From contig NZ_FOHV01000018.1 of assembly GCF_900111395.1 (NCBI RefSeq), forward strand, positions 1 to 52,000: a DNA stretch of 52,000 nt, written 5' to 3'. The notes under the pieces were generated by a model. It saw only the letters and a list, made by a program, of their open reading frames with translations, had not been told where the DNA came from and searched no databases. The position numbers and the translations under genes are program-made. The DNA comes from Thorsellia anophelis DSM 18579. GTDB lineage: Bacteria; Pseudomonadota; Gammaproteobacteria; Enterobacterales; Thorselliaceae. Position 1 is the first letter of the stretch. Each line of letters starts with the position of its first letter. Positions 1-7,935 of the stretch are shown here, in pieces.

Positions 1-113
1 TCATCTGTTTTTGTCATATCTTGCGAGTGCCCACACAGATTGTCTGATAAATTGTTAAAGAGCGTTCGGTATATTGACCGAAGGTGTCGGGAAGTTTTTT
101 TCTCATCGACAGG
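1..113 (-). other. rRNA operon leader (5' part, runs off the left edge)
   Basis: Read on the minus strand, bases 63-55 give GCTCTTTAA followed by CAATTTATCAGACAATC. This matches the boxA antitermination element and adjoining leader found upstream of 16S rRNA in enteric bacteria. The P2 promoter lies just upstream, with an expected start near 113. The 16S gene itself should lie left of base 1 and is not visible. The match to the enteric leader is seen from memory of that sequence; the presence of a complete operon beyond the edge is inferred. Confidence 0.85.
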
Positions 114-147
114 GCGCGTATTATACTCACCCAATTTAGCGTGTCAA
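113..147 (-). promoter_or_regulatory. rRNA operon promoter P2
   Basis: The minus strand has a perfect -35 TTGACA (147-142), a 16-base spacer and a perfect -10 TATAAT (125-120), followed by the GC-rich discriminator ACGCGCCC. An A/T-rich stretch directly upstream could act as an UP element. A consensus promoter with a GC-rich discriminator is the pattern of stringently controlled rRNA promoters. Confidence 0.85.
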
Positions 148-284
148 GTTAATTTTTAAAATTATTTTAACTTTTCTCGCTACGATTGCGTTTAAATTTT
201 GCTATTTTATTTCACGAAACTTAAATCAACCGCTTGTTGGCTCTATTTGTTTATTCTGTTAAGAATTTGCTTAGTGGCTAACAG

Positions 285-319
285 GCGGCGAATTATAGGC
301 GATAATTTTTATTGCGCAA
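285..319 (-). promoter_or_regulatory. rRNA operon promoter P1
   Basis: The minus strand has TTGCGC (319-314), 16 bases, then TATAAT (297-292) and the GC-rich discriminator TCGCCGCC. It lies about 170 bases upstream of P2 and points the same way. Tandem P1/P2 promoters with GC-rich discriminators are usual for gammaproteobacterial rRNA operons. Confidence 0.75.
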
Positions 320-484
320 GTCTTTTTTAAATAAAACGTATCATATGAGCAAAAAACAAACTAATTTAATGAAATTATTTCTAATATTATTTTTTATATG
401 CAAAACTAAACTGTAAGTTATTGATATAAATCAATGTGAATCATCCGTGAAAATACAATATAATATTTGCATTATTAAAATTAA

Positions 485-1138
485 TCATAGCAATTCTTCC
501 ATCTTTTCAGTTATTATTTTTAGCCATTGCGTTAGATGGTTTACAACATAGATATCCAAATTTTTAACATTTGTATTTTGAAGTGCAGCTTCTAATTTAT
601 AAAGTGTGCTTGGTGAAATATCTTTATGATGCACTTTTAAGATAAAAAAAACCATTTTCGAACCAAATACACTTAAATCATCATAAACTCTCACGCCTAA
701 CTCACATAAAATTCTTGCTAATTTTTGATCAATATTTGGCAGCATATTAACTCGCTTTTGCCGAAGATCTTTTTTACAATTTTCTTGATTCTGCCGTTTT
801 ACCGTTTGTATTATTAACTCAATGATTCTATCTTCACTAAAACCATGATCAACAAGACAAAATTTTGCCTCTTGTTTTTTCATACCCCAATAAGTATTGT
901 ATTCATCTTCCCAATTTCTTTTTCCCTTCTTTATTTTTGGTACAAAATTACACTCCAGTAATTCCAAATCAGATTGATATTTTTTTATATAGAGTTTATC
1001 AATAGTAAAAAAGGCTATTGATTGATCTAACAAATAAATTGTATACACATTAAAATTCTGTTTTATATATAAATCTTTATTTCTAAACATCGCTATTAGA
1101 CTATACATGTATTCTATAAACATATTTTTAGATTTCAC
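485..1138 (-). CDS. tfoX: TfoX/Sxy-family DNA transformation (competence) regulator
   Basis: Sxy/TfoX works with CRP at special CRP-S sites to switch on DNA uptake genes. The 217-residue protein has a divergent N-terminal TfoX domain (about residues 10-65) and a clearer C-terminal TfoX domain beginning at LPNIDQKLARILCELGV (about 133-149). Its length is close to E. coli Sxy (209). The gene is divergent from sulA, the same neighbour and orientation as in E. coli, which supports the call. The reading starts with GTG at 1138; ATG codons at 1123 and 1108 are alternatives and no start has a good Shine-Dalgarno sequence. Poor ribosome binding would fit known post-transcriptional control of sxy, but that is inference. 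The charged region at residues 66-92 is not recognised. Confidence 0.82.
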   Translation of the reverse strand: MKSKNMFIEYMYSLIAMFRNKDLYIKQNFNVYTIYLLDQSIAFFTIDKLYIKKYQSDLELLECNFVPKIKKGKRNWEDEYNTYWGMKKQEAKFCLVDHGFSEDRIIELIIQTVKRQNQENCKKDLRQKRVNMLPNIDQKLARILCELGVRVYDDLSVFGSKMVFFILKVHHKDISPSTLYKLEAALQNTNVKNLDIYVVNHLTQWLKIITEKMEELL

Positions 1139-1224
1139 TGCTACAACCCCATTTAATCCATTTGTAGATTGACTACCTCTTTTTATGATAACCCATGATA
1201 AACGTTAATCATTCAGGTAAAGGT

Positions 1225-1246
1225 TACTATTTATCCACAAATAGTA
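1225..1246. promoter_or_regulatory. hairpin containing a DnaA-box sequence, tfoX/sulA intergenic region
   Basis: TACTATTT and AAATAGTA form a perfect 8-bp inverted repeat around ATCCAC. A perfect DnaA box TTATCCACA (1231-1239) lies inside it. The element is about 90 bases upstream of tfoX and 140 upstream of sulA. Its function is unknown; it could be an RNA hairpin in the tfoX leader or a protein site. Confidence 0.45.
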
Positions 1247-1347
1247 TCAAAAATTAAATAATATAAATCAACAAGGTATGCACTTTACGTTTATTTTACC
1301 TTTTCCTTTCGAAAATTTATCACTTGAGTTTTTATTTTATATAATTA

Positions 1348-1367
1348 TACTGTATATATAAACAGTA
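1348..1367 (+). promoter_or_regulatory. LexA (SOS) box upstream of sulA
   Basis: TACTGTATATATAAACAGTA carries CTGT-N8-ACAG with an AT-rich core and differs from the E. coli consensus palindrome at one core position. It ends 19 bases before the sulA start, as expected for a repressor site over the promoter. Confidence 0.92.
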
Positions 1368-1386
1368 CTAGAAGAGGAAATGAACA

Positions 1387-1863
1387 ATGAAATCATTAAA
1401 AAATATGAATGTATTTCAAAATACAAAGTTACCATTGCATTTAATACAATCTGACCAAGCTAGTAGTGAGCAAAACAAATTTGATACGCTAAGTATCAAC
1501 ACTAATAACTCTATTATTGAGCTTACTAATAAAAATGAAATTGAATTACTGCTGCCTTCTATTTTAAAAGCACTTTGTAACCAAAATAAATTTATCACAA
1601 TTATAGGAGCACCTAGGAAGCTAGATAAAAATTGGTTTAAAAAAAATAATTTACCTCTAGATAAATTTATCCAAATTAACTCTGGATTACCTGATGTACA
1701 AACAATGCGTTTGACTTTGAGAGCATTAAGCAGTGGAAAGTCTAGTGGGGTAATTTCATGGTTATCTGACATATGCAAAGGACAGTTTGAACAGCTAGAG
1801 CAAGCTGCTTCTCATGGAGATTCTAAAGCAATAATACTTCCATTGATAGAAGGGCACCAATAG
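1387..1863 (+). CDS. sulA: SOS cell-division inhibitor SulA
   Basis: SulA binds FtsZ and blocks septation while DNA damage is repaired. The 158-residue protein has a variable N-terminal 50 residues and a SulA core. The core includes LPSILKAL (56-63), a KNWFKKNNLPLDKFIQI segment resembling the E. coli REWVQASGLPLTKVMQI region, and MRLTLRALSSGKSSGVISWLSD (as two adjoining blocks, 107-128). A LexA box sits just upstream and AGAGG lies 9 bases before the ATG. The divergent neighbour tfoX is conserved in E. coli. The C terminus ends IEGHQ and lacks the longer histidine-ending tail by which E. coli SulA is recognised by Lon. Confidence 0.9.
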   Translation: MKSLKNMNVFQNTKLPLHLIQSDQASSEQNKFDTLSINTNNSIIELTNKNEIELLLPSILKALCNQNKFITIIGAPRKLDKNWFKKNNLPLDKFIQINSGLPDVQTMRLTLRALSSGKSSGVISWLSDICKGQFEQLEQAASHGDSKAIILPLIEGHQ

Positions 1864-1875
1864 TTTTATCTAAGA

Positions 1876-1909
1876 TTGTGCTGAATTATATAAGTTTCAG
1901 CACAATTTT
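1876..1909 (+). terminator. Rho-independent terminator of sulA
   Basis: TTGTGCTGAA (1876-1885) pairs perfectly with TTCAGCACAA (1896-1905) across a 10-base loop and is followed by TTTT. It lies 12 bases after the sulA stop, between convergent sulA and yggX. Confidence 0.75.
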
Positions 1910-1914
1910 AAATC

Positions 1915-2184
1915 TTAAGATATTGGTTTGTAGCCCTCTATCTGAATATCTTTTCCTTCAAATAAAAAATCAACCATTGCATTTTCAAGTAATTTTCTAT
2001 GGTCGCTATTAGTCATTATTAATCTATTTTCATTAATTAGCATGGTCTGTTTTTGTTGCCAAAGTGCCCATGCCTCTGCAGATATTTCATTAAATATACG
2101 CTTGCCTAGCTCACCTGGATATAATTGAAATGTTAAACCTGGTGCTTCTCTTTTTAGGTAGGTGCATAAAATAACTCTAGACAT
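1915..2184 (-). CDS. yggX: probable Fe(2+)-trafficking protein YggX
   Basis: YggX is a small cytoplasmic protein linked to iron handling and protection of iron-sulfur proteins from oxidation. The 89-residue product begins [17 protein letters not shown], with the conserved Cys7, and contains [18 protein letters not shown] and the NEN region typical of the family; length is normal. A strong GGAG lies upstream of the ATG. It follows mutY by 12 bases in the same direction. The mutY-yggX pair is conserved in enterics and fits joint protection of the MutY cluster. Confidence 0.93.
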   Translation of the reverse strand: MSRVILCTYLKREAPGLTFQLYPGELGKRIFNEISAEAWALWQQKQTMLINENRLIMTNSDHRKLLENAMVDFLFEGKDIQIEGYKPIS

Positions 2185-2196
2185 TTGATCTCCTTT

Positions 2197-3321
2197 TTAA
2201 TTCAAATAAGGACTATTCCTTAGTGCACCAATTATTTTTTCAACTGGTATAGGAATTCCAACTTCACTCGGTTTATCAAGATTATACCATATTACGTCAT
2301 TCAAATTTTCAAATTCCAATTCTACATTTAATCTATCTAAATTAATTAAAATAGGCACTACTTCTAAATTAAAGTGAGTGAACACATGCTTAAAAGAGCT
2401 CATAAACTGGAATGCTTCTATCTGTTCATTTTTTTTAAATTTGAAACCTAGATTATCTAAAAATTCTAACACTTCTTTTTTTTCTGAAAACTGAAAAAAA
2501 CTGTATAATCCCCCCCAAATGCCATTATCAGGTCTCTTTTTTAAAGCAACTGAATTATATTGATCTTTAAAATTTTTATCTTTACATGTATTTTTTGCCA
2601 ATACTAAAAACCACTCAATTTTATTTGGTTTATCTTTTTTAGGCTTTTTAGACGGGTAATTATTCCAATCATAATTAGCATAAGATAAGCACATACTTGA
2701 TAACGGGCAAAAATCACAAGATGGTTTAGATCGTGTACAAATCAAAGCACCAAGATCCATCATAGCTTGATTATATTTAGCTACTGACATTTTTGGGGTC
2801 AATTTTTCACTTAATCTCCATAACTGTTGCTCTATACTCTTATTCCCAGGCCAACCTTCAATATGAAAAACTCTAGCAAGTACCCTCTTAACATTACCAT
2901 CTAAAATTGGAAAATGTTTATTCATAGATAGTGATAATATCGCACCTGCAGTTGAGCGACCTATACCTGGTAACTCAATAACACCATCAAATTCGGTTGG
3001 AAACTGCCCATTATATCGAGCCATAATTTGATTAGCAGCTTTATGCAAATTCCTTGCCCTTGCATAATAACCAAGACCAGTCCAAAGATGTAACACTTCG
3101 TCAATAGGCGCATTTGCTAGCTTTTCAATTGTCGGAAATTTATTGATAAAACGTTCAAAGTAACCTATGACAGTAACAACTTGGGTTTGCTGAAGCATAA
3201 CTTCAGATACCCAAACATGATAAGGTGTTTTTTCAATTTGCCATGGCAATGTTTTACGTCCACTTTTATCGTACCATTTTATAACTTTGTCAGAAAACTC
3301 CATTTCTAGTTTAAATTGCAC
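2197..3321 (-). CDS. mutY: A/G-specific adenine glycosylase MutY
   Basis: MutY removes adenine mispaired with 8-oxoguanine. In the 374-residue product I see the catalytic Glu40 in [11 protein letters not shown], the helix-hairpin-helix [12 protein letters not shown] (117-128) with Asp141 in PILDGNVKR, and a [4Fe-4S] set at Cys195, 202, 205 and 211. A NUDIX-like 8-oxoG recognition domain follows from about residue 230. The start is GTG at 3321, directly after the trmA stop. GGAGG (3334-3330) inside the trmA end lies 8 bases upstream, and the N terminus then aligns with E. coli MutY. An ATG at 3303 has no ribosome binding site. Translation is probably coupled to trmA. Confidence 0.95.
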   Translation of the reverse strand: MQFKLEMEFSDKVIKWYDKSGRKTLPWQIEKTPYHVWVSEVMLQQTQVVTVIGYFERFINKFPTIEKLANAPIDEVLHLWTGLGYYARARNLHKAANQIMARYNGQFPTEFDGVIELPGIGRSTAGAILSLSMNKHFPILDGNVKRVLARVFHIEGWPGNKSIEQQLWRLSEKLTPKMSVAKYNQAMMDLGALICTRSKPSCDFCPLSSMCLSYANYDWNNYPSKKPKKDKPNKIEWFLVLAKNTCKDKNFKDQYNSVALKKRPDNGIWGGLYSFFQFSEKKEVLEFLDNLGFKFKKNEQIEAFQFMSSFKHVFTHFNLEVVPILINLDRLNVELEFENLNDVIWYNLDKPSEVGIPIPVEKIIGALRNSPYLN

Positions 3322-4425
3322 TTATTTAACCTCCAAAACAACACCTGTTTCGATATGTTCGGTATACGGAAATTGATCAAAAAGAGCAATATTTTTAATA
3401 TAATGTGATTGGGTAAGATAGGCTAAATTATCAACAAGTGTATTGGGATTACATGAAATATAGATTATTTTAGAGTAACCTTGGATCATTTGTAATGATT
3501 TTTGATCTAATCCACTTCTTGGTGGATCAACAAGGATAGTATTACAATCCTTATAATCACTCAAATCTATCCCTGATAATCGCTTAAAAACTCGTTCACC
3601 ATTGATAGCTTGCGTGAACTCTTCTGCAGAAAGGCGAATGATGTTGACATTTTTTATTTGATTCACTGCAATATTATATTGCGCTGCTTGAACTGAAGAT
3701 TTAGCTATTTCAGTCGCAAGCACAGATCTAAAATTGTCTGCTAATGCAAGCGAAAAATTCCCATTACCACAATATAACTCTAATAATGATCCTTGACTAT
3801 TTAATGTTACTGATCTTGCCCATTGCAACATTTTCTGATTAATTACAGCATTAGGTTGAGTAAAACTATTTTCAACTTGTCTATAAATTAATGGTTTATC
3901 ATCTAATACGAACACCTCATCAATATAATCATGATTAAACTTCATTTTTTGTTTATGGGCTCTTCCAACTATCTCTATATCAAATCCATCTCTATTCAAT
4001 GATCTTTTCATTATTTCAATAGCAGCAGCCCATTCATCTGTAAGAGGTTTATGGTATAATAAAGAAACCAATAACTTACCACTTTGGGTAGATAAATAAT
4101 CTATTTGAAATAGCCTAAACCTTAAAATTAAATTATCTTTCAAATAACTTATCATAACTGGCATTATTTGGTTTATAAGCTTACTTGCAACTGGGTATTG
4201 GTCTAATTTGATCCTGGATTTAGTTTTTTTATCAAACATGATATGAAATATATCATTTCCCTCATGCCAAATGCGAAATTCTGCTCTCATCCTATAATGA
4301 GAAACAGGGGACTCAAAAAGTTCAATATCAGGAGTGCCAAAGTCTTCAAGCAAAACCTGTAGCTTTTCTTTTTTATCACTTAATTGTTGTTGATATAATT
4401 CAATTGGTAGTTTCTCAAAATTCAT
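3322..4425 (-). CDS. trmA: tRNA (uracil-5-)-methyltransferase TrmA
   Basis: TrmA makes 5-methyluridine at position 54 of tRNA using S-adenosylmethionine. The 367-residue length equals that of the E. coli enzyme. Visible motifs are the SAM-binding ELYCGNGNF (216-224), DPPRSGLD (300-307), the catalytic cysteine in YISCNPNTL (Cys325) and the general base in HIETG (Glu359). There is no N-terminal TRAM domain, which separates it from RlmC/RlmD relatives. It is the first gene of a tight leftward trmA-mutY-yggX run. Confidence 0.95.
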   Translation of the reverse strand: MNFEKLPIELYQQQLSDKKEKLQVLLEDFGTPDIELFESPVSHYRMRAEFRIWHEGNDIFHIMFDKKTKSRIKLDQYPVASKLINQIMPVMISYLKDNLILRFRLFQIDYLSTQSGKLLVSLLYHKPLTDEWAAAIEIMKRSLNRDGFDIEIVGRAHKQKMKFNHDYIDEVFVLDDKPLIYRQVENSFTQPNAVINQKMLQWARSVTLNSQGSLLELYCGNGNFSLALADNFRSVLATEIAKSSVQAAQYNIAVNQIKNVNIIRLSAEEFTQAINGERVFKRLSGIDLSDYKDCNTILVDPPRSGLDQKSLQMIQGYSKIIYISCNPNTLVDNLAYLTQSHYIKNIALFDQFPYTEHIETGVVLEVK

Positions 4426-4762
4426 TTAAATTAAGCCTTTATAGCAAAGTATTACAAAAAAAATATAAATTATTCATAACCAAAAAGATTTCTAATGAAA
4501 TTAGATAATCATAAAACAAATATCGAAATCAGCTTTTAAATTAAGCTGATACTTTGATAAAGGTTGATTCAAAATTAGCATATAGTAAACTAGAATCAAT
4601 TATGATGTCTCTATAGTATACGTGACAGTAAGTAAAAATCGAAATTAGATTTCTCAGTCTAAACATAATTAGGTTTTACAGATATTGGTTTGACATTTAA
4701 AAATTTCTGTACGCTATGATAGCTTTGATCCAAAACCATCATAGCTCTAAAAAGGTGATTAT
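4426..4762. promoter_or_regulatory. divergent trmA/ygfZ intergenic region
   Basis: This AT-rich 337-base stretch has no gene. A candidate ygfZ promoter is TTGACA (4691-4696) with TATGAT downstream after a long spacer of about 19 bases. ATCAGCTT/AAGCTGAT near 4531-4553 forms an 8-bp inverted repeat without a U-tract. I see no clear trmA promoter. Confidence 0.4.
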
Positions 4763-5740
4763 ATGAATTTAAATATATGCAATCTAGATGACTATAAGCT
4801 TATTCAAGTAAGCGGATTAGAAGCAAAAAAATATCTGCAGGGTCAATTAACTTTGGATATGGATAATTTAGCCACAGATCGACATTATTTAACAGCCCAC
4901 TGCGATCCAAAAGGTAAAGTTTATGCAGTTTTACGCATTTGGCAAATCAGAGAAGATGTCTTCTATTATTTAATCCCAAGCAATTTGCTAGAAAAGCAAC
5001 TAACTGAATTAAAAAAATATGCTGTTTTTTCAAAAGTAAGTTTTACTGTTATGGATGATATTCTCTTGAATGCCTTATTATTTAATGATAAAGCTTCGAT
5101 AGAACAATTTATTTTAAAAAACAATCTAAAATCACTTTTGGAAAAGGATATAAGTCATAATTTATCTAGGTCCATCCTGATAAATTTAGAACATAATACA
5201 ACTTATCTTATATTAGAGGATGAGTTGACTATAATTAGTATAACTGGCAACAAACAAGATCCATTAATTAATACAGAGAACCAGAGCGTTTTTAAGCGCG
5301 TTAACGTACCATCTTCATATTGGTACTCTAAGTTAATAATTAGAGGAGAACCTTTAATTACTAACGAAACAACACAGCAATTTATTCCACAAGCTCTTAA
5401 CTTACAATCACTTGATGCAATAAGTTTCACTAAAGGTTGCTATACAGGTCAAGAGATGGTTGCAAGAGCTAAGTATCGTGGTGCAAATAAACGAGCTCTT
5501 TATAGTTTGATAGGAAAAGGAAAAATATCCAATCTTGAAATAGGTTCATCTGTGGAAATTCAATTAGAAGACAACTGGCGTGAAACTGGCGCAATATTAG
5601 CTTATTCCCAAATAGAAGAAGAAGTATACCTACAAGTAGTCATGAGTAATAGCATTCAAAAAGAAACTCTTTTTAGATTGCCAAATCAACCTCAAATCAT
5701 CTTTTCTATTTTACCACTACCTTATGAAATTGAAATTTGA
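4763..5740 (+). CDS. ygfZ: folate-binding iron-sulfur cluster repair protein YgfZ
   Basis: YgfZ is a tetrahydrofolate-dependent protein needed for activity of several Fe-S enzymes, including the radical-SAM enzyme MiaB. The 325-residue product has the GcvT-like fold signature and the diagnostic KGCYTGQE (224-231) with the conserved Cys226. The length matches E. coli YgfZ (326). It is transcribed alone, divergent from trmA; AAGGTGAT precedes the ATG. Its chromosomal closeness to mutY and yggX, both tied to Fe-S or iron, may be chance. Confidence 0.93.
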   Translation: MNLNICNLDDYKLIQVSGLEAKKYLQGQLTLDMDNLATDRHYLTAHCDPKGKVYAVLRIWQIREDVFYYLIPSNLLEKQLTELKKYAVFSKVSFTVMDDILLNALLFNDKASIEQFILKNNLKSLLEKDISHNLSRSILINLEHNTTYLILEDELTIISITGNKQDPLINTENQSVFKRVNVPSSYWYSKLIIRGEPLITNETTQQFIPQALNLQSLDAISFTKGCYTGQEMVARAKYRGANKRALYSLIGKGKISNLEIGSSVEIQLEDNWRETGAILAYSQIEEEVYLQVVMSNSIQKETLFRLPNQPQIIFSILPLPYEIEI

Positions 5741-5766
5741 GTTTCATTTCTCTTAAATTCAAAACT

Positions 5767-5817
5767 AATCAATCTACCTGGAATATTAAAGACATTAATA
5801 TACCAGTTAGATTGATT
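5767..5817. terminator. long intergenic hairpin between convergent genes (likely bidirectional terminator)
   Basis: Two 23-base arms, starting AATCAATCTACCTGG and ending CCAGTTAGATTGATT, pair with only two mismatches around a 5-base loop. It lies between ygfZ (+) and the outer membrane protein gene (-). The tails are AT-rich but not clean U-tracts, so termination is inferred from position. Confidence 0.6.
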
Positions 5818-5851
5818 TAATTAAATTATTTTCGATTCAAATAATTATAAA

Positions 5852-6556
5852 TTAAAACAAATATCTTACGCCAAATACATACTCATGATTACGTAGCTGA
5901 GCCCTTAGTTGTTCGTCTTGAATTCCCCTAGCATTGCCAAATAAATTATAGCCACTTTGTACATTACCCATATCTACATATCGATACCCCAAATCAAACG
6001 AGAGTTGTTGAATTTGCTCTGGCGTATAATTAACCCCAGCTCCAACTGCATAAGTTAAATTATGATCTCGTTGTACTTCGTAACGACGGGAAGGGTTACC
6101 TTGCCAACCCTCAGATTTAACTCTACTCACACCTATGCCTGCTGTACCATATAAACCAAATCCAGCTCCTATACCTATATCTCTGTAAGCATTCACCATC
6201 ATTCTTTCAGAACGAATATCATGATGATTAAAACTAGTTGGAAAAGCCGTTGAACCACTTGTATAGTGCCCTGTTGTAGGGAAGGTGTATTCAAGCTCAG
6301 TACGCCAACCATTTCCTACTTGATAACCTGCTGCAATAGAACCTGTAACAGCACTTTTTTTCTCGTTACCTCTAACAAATGCACCTATTCCAGGTCTTGC
6401 ACTCAAATTCATATTATCAGCACGTTGATCTTGATAACCAAGCTTACCTGATGCATAGTATCCTGTTGGTACATCGGCAGCCATCACTCCATTAACAATC
6501 CCAAACGTAACAACGCTAAGGGGTAAAACCATTAATCCAAATTGAATTTTTTTCAT
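5852..6556 (-). CDS. Opa-like outer membrane beta-barrel protein
   Basis: A 234-residue exported protein with signal peptide MKKIQFGLMVLPLSVV...VMA, predicted cleavage before ADVP. The mature part has alternating aromatic strands such as GYYASGKLGYQ, TELEYTF, GLYGTAGIGVSRV and SFDLGYRYVDMG. It ends VFGVRYLF, with the terminal Phe that directs barrels to the BAM machinery. This pattern fits the eight-stranded opacity/OmpW-like surface antigens. I prefer the ATG at 6556 because AAGGA lies 9 bases upstream; an in-frame GTG at 6589 would add 11 residues and spoil the signal peptide. Function is unknown: adhesin or porin-like roles are both possible. Confidence 0.8.
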   Translation of the reverse strand: MKKIQFGLMVLPLSVVTFGIVNGVMAADVPTGYYASGKLGYQDQRADNMNLSARPGIGAFVRGNEKKSAVTGSIAAGYQVGNGWRTELEYTFPTTGHYTSGSTAFPTSFNHHDIRSERMMVNAYRDIGIGAGFGLYGTAGIGVSRVKSEGWQGNPSRRYEVQRDHNLTYAVGAGVNYTPEQIQQLSFDLGYRYVDMGNVQSGYNLFGNARGIQDEQLRAQLRNHEYVFGVRYLF

Positions 6557-6674
6557 ACCTTTCATTCCTTTAAAAAGTAAATTAAACACATTTTATTTTT
6601 ACAACAATTGATGAATACAACATCAATCTAAAAATTAGCGTCAATACCGAGCTAAAAATGATTTAGGATAAGAC

Positions 6675-7169
6675 TTAAGATTCGACACTTTTCATCATTT
6701 TATTTAATGCCAAACTTGCACATTCATGATCTAAATGACCACCAGGTGCACCTCCTACCCCAACAGCACCAACAATATCAGCACCGATTATAATTGGTAA
6801 TCCACCACCTAATAAAAGCAAGCCTGGAATATTAACCAAATTTTGTGCACCTTGATTTTTACTAGCATTTTCCATAACAAGAAGAGATGGAGATTGAGTT
6901 GTAAGTGCAGTAAATGCTTTCATTTGACTTGCGGTAATAGTATGTGGTCCTGCTTTATCCATTCTTTCAATTGTTTTTACATTCCCACCAGCATCAATGA
7001 CAGTAACTGCAACTTGATAACCAGCCTCAGAACAAGATTCAATTACATTTGTAGTTAATTCTTTAGCAAAAGATAAAGTAATATTTTTCTGTTCCATAAA
7101 ATTTTTAGCTGGACTTATTAAGCTAAAACTTATTAAAGCGCTAAATGTTAAAATTTTAAATCTCATCAC
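6675..7169 (-). CDS. secreted GlcG/HbpS-family (DUF336) protein
   Basis: The 164-residue protein starts with a hydrophobic signal-like segment (MMRFKILTFSALISFSLISPA). The GlcG/HbpS fold follows: AVTVIDAGGNVKTIERMDKAG (about 54-74), then GLLLLGGGLPIIIGADIVGAVGVGGAPGG (split over 116-144) and the ending HDHECA-like block LDHECASLAL. Relatives include the haem-binding sensor component HbpS and GlcG of glycolate operons; the substrate here is not known. It lies 118 bases upstream of the Opa-like gene in the same direction. Export of both suggests a cell-surface or periplasmic role, possibly haem related, but that is inference. Confidence 0.75.
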   Translation of the reverse strand: MMRFKILTFSALISFSLISPAKNFMEQKNITLSFAKELTTNVIESCSEAGYQVAVTVIDAGGNVKTIERMDKAGPHTITASQMKAFTALTTQSPSLLVMENASKNQGAQNLVNIPGLLLLGGGLPIIIGADIVGAVGVGGAPGGHLDHECASLALNKMMKSVES

Positions 7170-7935
7170 TAAAGCTCCTTCAGAATAAATACTTTCTCAA
7201 GTCAAATAGTTATAAAGAGCTAAACGCTCGATATAGATAGGCACTTTAACGATTTATAAGAATGAAACGTATCCGTATTACTACAGAATTAAGACAGTAG
7301 TTTTACGTTATTTTTACTTTAAAAGATAATTTTTATTAATTTTTCGGAAATTTGATTGCACTTACTGGCTGAGTTTGGGGGAATGAGTAGATTAAAAGGG
7401 CGATCAGGCAGCAAAAAATATAGTATATAACCAGATGCTCGACTTTTTGTTGCATAATTTTTAGGGATACGGCATAACTTACAACTAATTAAGACTGCAA
7501 TCATAATTGGGAGTAAAATCATCGCTACTATTTATGCTTAAATATAATACTGAACAAATATGGAAATCCTCTAAGAGCAAAAGGATTCAAGCCCAAACTT
7601 TCAGATAGTGAAGTTATGACAATTAGGGTAATTGGTAAATTATGCACTATTGATAGTTCGGTAAGGATTTGGAGATACATTAAAAAGCATTGGAATGATT
7701 TGTTTCTAAGTATCCCTTTCCGTAGTCAGCTTGCCAAACATTGGCAAAATCTTTGGTTTGTTAAGCAAAAAAATTGTAAAAACTTAATTTGTTAGGGGAT
7801 TTTTTTTATATTATTGAATGATTTCCAATTGTTGTTTTGTCGTAACAAACACATTATTTAACAAAGAACATGGCCAGTCTACTTTAAACATTGTAGATCT
7901 CGTATTTTAAAAAGTCGAGCACCGCGTTAAGTAGA
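7170..7935. other. gene-free region with transposon debris
   Basis: No intact gene is seen in these 766 bases. The right half contains a transposase fragment. A perfect 13-bp inverted repeat, TGCTCGACTTTTT at 7436-7448 and AAAAAGTCGAGCA at 7909-7921, encloses the fragment. The left part presumably carries the promoter of the GlcG-like gene, which I could not place. Confidence 0.5.
7517..7795 (+). pseudogene. IS982-like transposase remnant (N-terminal part only)
   Basis: An open frame without a credible start translates to NPLRAKGFKPKLSDSEV (from about 7565), then MTIRVIGKL, RIWRYIKKHWNDLF and QNLWFVKQ before a stop at 7793-7795. The KPKLSDSEV...HW..LF..LP-RS..NLW-VKQ pattern resembles the N-terminal domain of IS982-type transposases. 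The true N terminus and the whole DDE catalytic domain are missing, so it cannot be active. Family assignment is from memory of the motif and could be another DDE group. Confidence 0.6.

Noticed and set aside
1416-1778. 120-codon minus-strand open frame opposite sulA
   Set aside because: Lies wholly within sulA, which has a LexA box, ribosome binding site and family match.
4531-4553. ATCAGCTT/AAGCTGAT inverted repeat as a terminator
   Set aside because: No U-tract on either side and it lies between divergent genes, where no terminator is expected.
7319-7522. Minus-strand 67-codon open frame with a hydrophobic start, as a possible small membrane peptide
   Set aside because: No Shine-Dalgarno sequence, no family resemblance, and it lies in transposon debris.
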